Below are positions 59,570-64,000 of a stretch of DNA of 64,000 bases, piece by piece. The DNA is from Chitinophaga pinensis (GTDB lineage: Bacteria; Bacteroidota; Bacteroidia; UBA7662): NCBI GenBank assembly GCA_945874665.1, contig CAMCHJ010000002.1:101937-165936 (forward strand), read 5' to 3'. A program made the position numbers and the translations under genes. Numbering within the stretch: the stretch's first letter is position 1; every line of letters begins with the position of its first letter. The notes below the pieces were generated by a model that saw nothing but the letters and a program-made list of their open reading frames with translations, had not been told where the DNA came from and did not search any database.

Positions 59570-61167
59570 GAGGCAGGGTTGGCAGTATCGGGCCGAGGGC
59601 CACGCGGTGGTCTTCTGCGATTACGATTACGATTGTTATTGCGGTTGGCGCTGCCTTCGCCTCGTGGTTCAGAAGCAGCTGCAGCTCCTTCTGGCCGGAC
59701 TTCACCTTCGGGACGAGGTCCACGGTCGGGCCTTGGTCCACGGTCGGGGCGGGCTTGACCGCCTTCTGGCCTGAGTTCGCGCTCTGGCCGAACTTCTGCC
59801 TCGGGGCGTGGTGTGCGTTCTGCACGTGGCTCACCATCGGGGCGTGGCCCACGATCTGGACGCGGGCCTCGATCTCGGTTACGGTCGTTGCGATTGCGGT
59901 CGTTGCGGTCGCCACGCGGCTGTTGTGGATTTACAGCAGCTTTGTCTGCACCACCTTCAGCAGTGCCGCTGGCTGCAGCAGGGCTGTTACGCCCGTCGTT
60001 GCGATTGCGATCACCACCACGACCTTGTGGTTTTTTCTTGTTTTTATTGCCAGACCTTCGATTTGCATCAAATCGGTCTAGTTTATCCTCATTGTGTACC
60101 TCAAAATCTGGCTCTGCATACGCATCTGATTCAATTTCGAGCACCAGGGCCTCTAATGTAGCGGGCTTCACTCCGTCTTTGTTCATGGCACGTACTTCTA
60201 CGGCCTGCTCAATCGACAAAGGCACCGCATTTAAATCCACAAACTCACCTGGCTTGCCTTGGATTTGATACCACATTTGCCGCTTAAAAATGTCGGTTTT
60301 CACCAATTCGTAGGTAGCCGATTCGGTATGAAGCGTTTTAGCATCCTTCGGAAAGGCCTGCAGTGCGTCCATATATGTTTCTAACTCGTAATTTAAACAG
60401 CACTTCAAGCGCCCACACTGTCCTGCCAACTTGGCCGGATTCAACGATAAATTTTGATAGCGTGCTGCTGACGTAGAAACTGATTTAAAATCGGTTAACC
60501 AAGTACTGCAACACAACTCCCGGCCACAAACGCCCAAACCACCAATACGCGCAGCTTCCTGTCGCGCACCAATTTGGCGCATTTCTACGCGGGTTTTAAA
60601 TTGTTCGGCCAGCATGCGAATGAGTTCGCGGAAATCCACGCGCTCCTCGGCGGTATAATAAAATATAATTTTCGACCGATCGGCCTGAAACTCCACATCC
60701 GTTAGCTTCATATTGAGCTTGATGCTTTTGATGACTTCGCGGGCTCGGAACGACACTTCGGCCTCCTGCTCACGCATTTCAGTCAACTTCTGCAAGTCTT
60801 GCTCCGTAGCTTTACGGTATATTTTGCGGATGGCAGGATCTTCCTCCTGTACCCGGCGGCGCTTCATCTGAAGGCGAACTAACTCGCCTTTGAGGGTCAC
60901 CTGACCTACATCGTGGCCATGTTGAGCTTCTGCCACCACCCAGTCGTTCTGATACAGATCGAGCTGGTTGATGTTTCTAAAGAACTCTTTGCGATTACTT
61001 TTAAACCGCACTTCAACATATTCATATGCCTTTTGCCCCCAGGGAAGCTCCAAATTTGAAAGCCAATCATGGACATTCAATCGGTTACAACCCCCACTGG
61101 CGCAATGGCCTTTATCACCACAACCGGTCGGTGAACATCCTCCACTACTACAACTTCCACATCCCAT
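59566..61167 (-). CDS. ricT: PSP1-domain protein RicT with long basic low-complexity tail
   Basis: A 533-residue protein. A Cys/Gly-rich N-terminus (MGCGSCSSGGCSPTGCG) precedes the PSP1 domain (about 45-270) with the Cys sets GLGVCGRELCCSTW and GQCGRLKCCLNYE, which can hold an iron-sulfur cluster with RicA/RicF in Bacillus. From about 365 the tail is Arg/Pro/Asp/Gly/Asn repeats (RPDRGPRPD-type), likely RNA-binding and disordered. In Bacillus the Ric complex affects RNA maturation by RNase Y, and rny is also in this window. ATG 61167 is chosen; a second ATG four codons upstream is possible. Confidence 0.88.
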   Translation of the reverse strand: MGCGSCSSGGCSPTGCGDKGHCASGGCNRLNVHDWLSNLELPWGQKAYEYVEVRFKSNRKEFFRNINQLDLYQNDWVVAEAQHGHDVGQVTLKGELVRLQMKRRRVQEEDPAIRKIYRKATEQDLQKLTEMREQEAEVSFRAREVIKSIKLNMKLTDVEFQADRSKIIFYYTAEERVDFRELIRMLAEQFKTRVEMRQIGARQEAARIGGLGVCGRELCCSTWLTDFKSVSTSAARYQNLSLNPAKLAGQCGRLKCCLNYELETYMDALQAFPKDAKTLHTESATYELVKTDIFKRQMWYQIQGKPGEFVDLNAVPLSIEQAVEVRAMNKDGVKPATLEALVLEIESDAYAEPDFEVHNEDKLDRFDANRRSGNKNKKKPQGRGGDRNRNDGRNSPAAASGTAEGGADKAAVNPQQPRGDRNDRNRNDRNRDRGPRPDRGPRPDGEPRAERTPRPEAEVRPERELRPEGGQARPDRGPRPDRGPRPEGEVRPEGAAAASEPRGEGSANRNNNRNRNRRRPPRGPRPDTANPAS

Positions 61168-61190
61168 AATGGTGTACAACGTTTAATTTT

Positions 61191-61198
61191 CAAATATA
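61191..61198 (-). promoter_or_regulatory. -7 promoter box of ricT-gldH
   Basis: Minus-strand TATATTTG, 23 bases before the ricT ATG and downstream of the holB stop; no -33 TTG seen. Confidence 0.5.
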
Positions 61199-61224
61199 AG
61201 AACAAAAAGCCGCGAACGGTTGGC

Positions 61225-62370
61225 TTATGCGTTTACCGTTGCTACTTTCTTTGCATTGGCCAAGAGGCGCTCCGACTCATTGGCCAAATTGTGAAACACG
61301 AGCCGCGCGTTGGCATTGCGTTCAATGTAGTAGCTGCCCTCATTAAAAATGCGGTTGAATTCACTCACATTTTGCTCGTTAATGAAGGCCGAAAACTTGG
61401 TCACAAAGTCTAACTCAGCCCCTTTTAAACGCAGCAACTTGGCCGACCCAAAGCGCATCAAAAAGCATTCGCGTAAAATATGAAGGCCATATTGCAACAA
61501 GTTTTTCTGCCCTTCTCTACCCAATTCATTCGTTTTCTCTATCCATTCTAAGATTTCAGTCCCCCTCCCAGCAAAAGTTAGTCGCATAAAATCCATAAAC
61601 AACTGTTCGTTGATGCTCACTTCATGACCCAGCATTTCGCGGGCCAAGCGGGCATTGCCTTCCGAAAGCATGGCTACGCTTTGAGCCGTTTTTGGATCGA
61701 GTTCAAACTGATTTTCGAGGTGCATAGCGAGGTCTTCCACCAGCAACCGCGGCACTTTTACTAGCTGGGTACGCGAGCTGATGGTACTCAACAACATCTC
61801 TTGTCGCTCCGCCACCAATATAAACAAAGTGTTTTGTGGCGGTTCTTCAATGATTTTGAGGAGTACATTGCCTGCATCCCGCAAATATTCAGGCAGCCAC
61901 ATGATAAGCACCTTAAATCCTGCTTCAAACGGCGCCAATCCGAGCTTCGAAATAATATCGTAACACTCAAATTTGCTGATATTGCCCTGTTTGTTTTCTG
62001 CCCCATGCGCCACCATCCAGTCGTTGTACGACATATAAGGATCGGCCAAAAAAGCCTCCCGAAAATCCTTCATGTGTGCGGCACAGATGTTTTTTTCAGC
62101 GTCCGTGCCTTTGTTTACAATGGGAAAGGAAAAGTGTAAATCGGGGTGGATGAGTTTGTTGTACTTTTGGCATGACGAGCAAATACCGCAAGAATCCTCT
62201 TCTGAAGGCGATTTGCAGTTCAAATACTGCGCATAAGCGATGGCCAAAGGCAGTTTCCCCGAACCTTCAGGTCCCAAAAACAGCTGTGCATGACTTACCC
62301 GACCTTCTTTAATGGTGTGGATGAGTTGCTGCTTGAGGCCCTGCTGCCCAATGATGTCGGCGAATTTCAC
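61225..62370 (-). CDS. holB: DNA polymerase III delta' subunit (clamp loader)
   Basis: A clamp-loader ATPase-fold subunit of 381 residues. The N-terminus FADIIGQQGLKQQLIHTIKE is typical; the P-loop reads GPEGSGKLP. The zinc module CGICSSCQKYNKLIHPDLHF and the sensor region VLLKIIEEPPQNTLFIL are present. The C-terminal 180 residues are the helical collar. GTG 62370 is the start. It lies 28 bases downstream of the YheT-type gene. Confidence 0.93.
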   Translation of the reverse strand: MKFADIIGQQGLKQQLIHTIKEGRVSHAQLFLGPEGSGKLPLAIAYAQYLNCKSPSEEDSCGICSSCQKYNKLIHPDLHFSFPIVNKGTDAEKNICAAHMKDFREAFLADPYMSYNDWMVAHGAENKQGNISKFECYDIISKLGLAPFEAGFKVLIMWLPEYLRDAGNVLLKIIEEPPQNTLFILVAERQEMLLSTISSRTQLVKVPRLLVEDLAMHLENQFELDPKTAQSVAMLSEGNARLAREMLGHEVSINEQLFMDFMRLTFAGRGTEILEWIEKTNELGREGQKNLLQYGLHILRECFLMRFGSAKLLRLKGAELDFVTKFSAFINEQNVSEFNRIFNEGSYYIERNANARLVFHNLANESERLLANAKKVATVNA

Positions 62371-62398
62371 TTTGTAAATTTCCTTAAAAATAGGTTAT

Positions 62399-63379
62399 TC
62401 AGGGAGATGGATTTGAACAAGTAATACACAGTGCGTTTAAAAAATCAACTACCCGTTGCTCGGCATAGCTGTATGCTTTTCCTTTTACCGTAAAACCCAC
62501 ATGCCCACCCGAGGCCGTAACTTCGAGCTTCAACTTCCGAAAAGGCCCTTTTGGATAGCATGAAGGCGGTAAAAAAGGATCGTTTGCTGCCTGAAGTAGC
62601 AGGGTTGGCACGGCAATGTCGTTTAATACAAATAGACTGCTGGCTTTGGCATAGTAGTCGTTGGCATCTTTAAAACCGTGCAAAGGCGCCGTGAAAAACT
62701 CATCGAATTGCCTTAAATTATTAGTTTTTGCCAGTAAATCAAGCTGGAAATATGTGGGGAAAAGCGCTGCCTTGGCAGCTACTTTGGCTTTGAGGGATTT
62801 TAAAAAATTGAGGGTGTACGGCTTTGCCGCAGGACGTGTGAGGTAATCGGAGCCCGCTGCCAAATCGAGCGGTACCGAGATGGCTACTGCGCCACTTACA
62901 GCCGCAGGTAGCCTTTCGCCTTGTTCGCCGAGCCAGCGCATCACCAAATTACCACCTAAACTAAATCCAACTAAAAAAAGGGGCTGAGACCGCAGTTTTT
63001 GGGCAAAATCAACCACCGTTTGCAAGTCGTAAGTAGCCCCACTATGGTAAAAAATGGGCTTTTTATTCAGCCGTGTGCCGCAGCCGCGGTAACTCCAAGC
63101 CAGCACTTCGTAGCCCGCTTGCAATAAGGCTGCTACCATCCCCAAAATGTAGGGCCGGCGCGCATGGCCTTCTAATCCGTGGCAAACAACCACCAGTCCT
63201 TTCGATGCCTCCAATGCATAATAATCGTACGCCAATTCATCTCCATCTGGCGTTGGCAACCAATTAGAACTTGGCTCCTGCGTTAACAACACCTTTCTAA
63301 AAAACGACGGCCAAATGGTTTGTAGGTGCCCTCCTACCAGCCATCTTGGGGGTTCAAACGCGTTGGTTTCGGTTAGCAT
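62399..63379 (-). CDS. YheT-family alpha/beta hydrolase
   Basis: A 326-residue cytoplasmic hydrolase. The signature GGHLQTIWPSF stands at the front; the nucleophile elbow is GFSLGGN, the acid is probably Asp in AANDPFLPP and the His is in GGHVGF. YheT-type proteins are esterases of unknown natural substrate. ATG 63379 gives the family N-terminus; the frame is open upstream to 63589 but overlaps the divergent thioredoxin-like gene. Confidence 0.9.
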   Translation of the reverse strand: MLTETNAFEPPRWLVGGHLQTIWPSFFRKVLLTQEPSSNWLPTPDGDELAYDYYALEASKGLVVVCHGLEGHARRPYILGMVAALLQAGYEVLAWSYRGCGTRLNKKPIFYHSGATYDLQTVVDFAQKLRSQPLFLVGFSLGGNLVMRWLGEQGERLPAAVSGAVAISVPLDLAAGSDYLTRPAAKPYTLNFLKSLKAKVAAKAALFPTYFQLDLLAKTNNLRQFDEFFTAPLHGFKDANDYYAKASSLFVLNDIAVPTLLLQAANDPFLPPSCYPKGPFRKLKLEVTASGGHVGFTVKGKAYSYAEQRVVDFLNALCITCSNPSP

Positions 63380-63427
63380 CTTTTTTAGGAACTGTTTGCA
63401 GCTTGCATTTGTAAGATAGGCATCATT

Positions 63428-64000
63428 ATGGACACAATCAATAAAAGCCACATTGCACCGAGTTTGTTGGCCACCGCTTACACCTACGCGCGCTACCGAA
63501 GTACGATTGATAGTTTGCTCGCAGTGCAAAAAACCACGGGGAGCAACCATGCTGAGGACATGCTTCAGCACACCCGCATGAACGTGCAACGGATGAAGCG
63601 TTTAGACAAAACCGCACAACTCCAGCCTGATCTCTTGGCACACCTGAAAGGCATAACCCAAGCCCAAACTTGGCTCGTAATCAGCGAAGCTTGGTGTGGG
63701 GATGCGGCTCAAAATCTGCCTTACCTGCAGCTAGTAGCAGCGGCCAGCGAAAAAATAGAGCTCAAAATCGTGTTGCGCGATGAGCACTTGGAGCTCATTG
63801 ACCGGTTTTTAACTGCTGGAGGTCGCTCTATTCCAAAACTCATCCTGCTCCATGCCGATACCCATGCAGTTTTGGCAGATTGGGGGCCAAGACCTGCTGC
63901 TGCACAAACCCTCTACCTAGACTTAAAGGCACAACAGCTGCCTTACATGGAGGCGAGCACGCAGTTGCACAAGTGGTATGCCGACAATAAAGGTTTAGAC
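63428..64000 (+). CDS. Thioredoxin-fold protein with single-Cys WCGD motif (3' cut by window)
   Basis: A partial frame of 191 codons from ATG 63428 to the window end without a stop. The motif SEAWCGDAAQNLPYL replaces the usual CxxC by a single Cys, which is typical of a Bacteroidota group annotated as thioredoxin family protein. The following GGRSIPKLILLH contains the cis-Pro loop. With one Cys it is unlikely to be a general disulfide reductase; the role is unknown. It is divergent to the YheT-type gene with a 48-base gap, where TGCATTTG is close to a -7 box. Confidence 0.85.
   Translation, partial: MDTINKSHIAPSLLATAYTYARYRSTIDSLLAVQKTTGSNHAEDMLQHTRMNVQRMKRLDKTAQLQPDLLAHLKGITQAQTWLVISEAWCGDAAQNLPYLQLVAAASEKIELKIVLRDEHLELIDRFLTAGGRSIPKLILLHADTHAVLADWGPRPAAAQTLYLDLKAQQLPYMEASTQLHKWYADNKGLD

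Noticed and set aside
59620-59960. Possible CRISPR or satellite array from the short repeats in the ricT 3' end
   Set aside because: The repeats are in frame, encode RP(D/E)-type protein repeats, and lack uniform spacers.
63380-63589. N-terminal extension of the YheT-type hydrolase
   Set aside because: It overlaps the start of the divergent thioredoxin-like gene and precedes the family N-terminus.
1-64000. tRNA, rRNA, tmRNA or CRISPR loci
   Set aside because: No cloverleaf-like sequence, rRNA motif, tag-peptide RNA or regularly spaced repeat was found on reading both strands; a covariance-model scan could still detect a small RNA I missed.

Overview
The window is a gene-dense stretch of a Bacteroidota chromosome, probably Saprospiria- or Chitinophagia-like; I cannot place it further. 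Four points support this. Four secreted proteins end in a type IX secretion (T9SS) sorting domain. There are T9SS and gliding genes (PorE-like, two PorG-like, GldH). The promoters are TAnnTTTG/TTG, with no Shine-Dalgarno pattern. Known Bacteroidota gene orders recur: mutL-rhomboid-rhomboid, ftsK-lolA, pheT-zapA-rny, nadK-porG-uppS-bamA-skp-skp and holB-ricT-gldH. I see no rRNA, tRNA, CRISPR array, prophage or complete insertion sequence.

Layout. 1-11.4 kb (+): end of an S9 peptidase, small membrane protein, mutL, two rhomboid proteases, a membrane EEP phosphatase, cysS, an M28/glutaminyl-cyclase-like lipoprotein, ftsK, lolA. 11.4-18.5 kb (mostly -): a repeat-bearing gap, smpB, a lipoprotein, an S46 dipeptidyl peptidase, lpdA, a tiny T9SS-sorted protein (+), a PAP2 phosphatase, a CpcT-like protein. 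18.9-22.3 kb (+): nrdB-nrdA. 22.5-28.9 kb (-): rhlE-type helicase, THUMP methyltransferase, then menA-menC-[shortened AAA/DUF4143 gene]-menE. 29-41.9 kb (mostly +): T9SS cargo, AlkD-like protein, ABC-F ATPase, lipocalin (-), a large M36 metalloprotease, pheT, a coiled-coil protein, zapA, rny and a glycosyltransferase remnant. 41.9-54.6 kb (-): purM, porE-like gene, then the envelope-biogenesis block (two skp/ompH, bamA, uppS, two porG-like, nadK, CBS protein, pabA/trpG, cvpA, yqeY). 54.7-64 kb: rlpA, a zinc phospholipase C/nuclease-like protein, a haem c lipoprotein with a DUF4920 lipoprotein, rpsT, radC, T9SS cargo, gldH-ricT-holB, a YheT-type hydrolase and a cut-off thioredoxin-like gene.

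How the genes connect. Much of the window serves the envelope: outer-membrane assembly (bamA, skp, lolA), lipid carrier supply (uppS), T9SS and gliding parts, and secreted cargo. Ten signal-peptidase-I substrates have Gln directly after the predicted cut. This matches the described Bacteroidetes Q-rule, and the M28/QC-like lipoprotein is a candidate for the enzyme that cyclises that Gln. Several genes have a -7 box only 4-6 bases before the start codon, which suggests leaderless mRNAs. In several junctions the -7 box of one gene sits right against the terminator hairpin of the previous one.

Most content is ordinary core genome. The oddest region is the men locus at 25.1-28.9 kb. There an AAA/DUF4143 gene that has lost its middle, preceded by an array of TGAGTAA half-sites, lies between menC and menE and overlaps menE by ATGA. 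The menE coding start also carries a perfect 16-bp inverted repeat.
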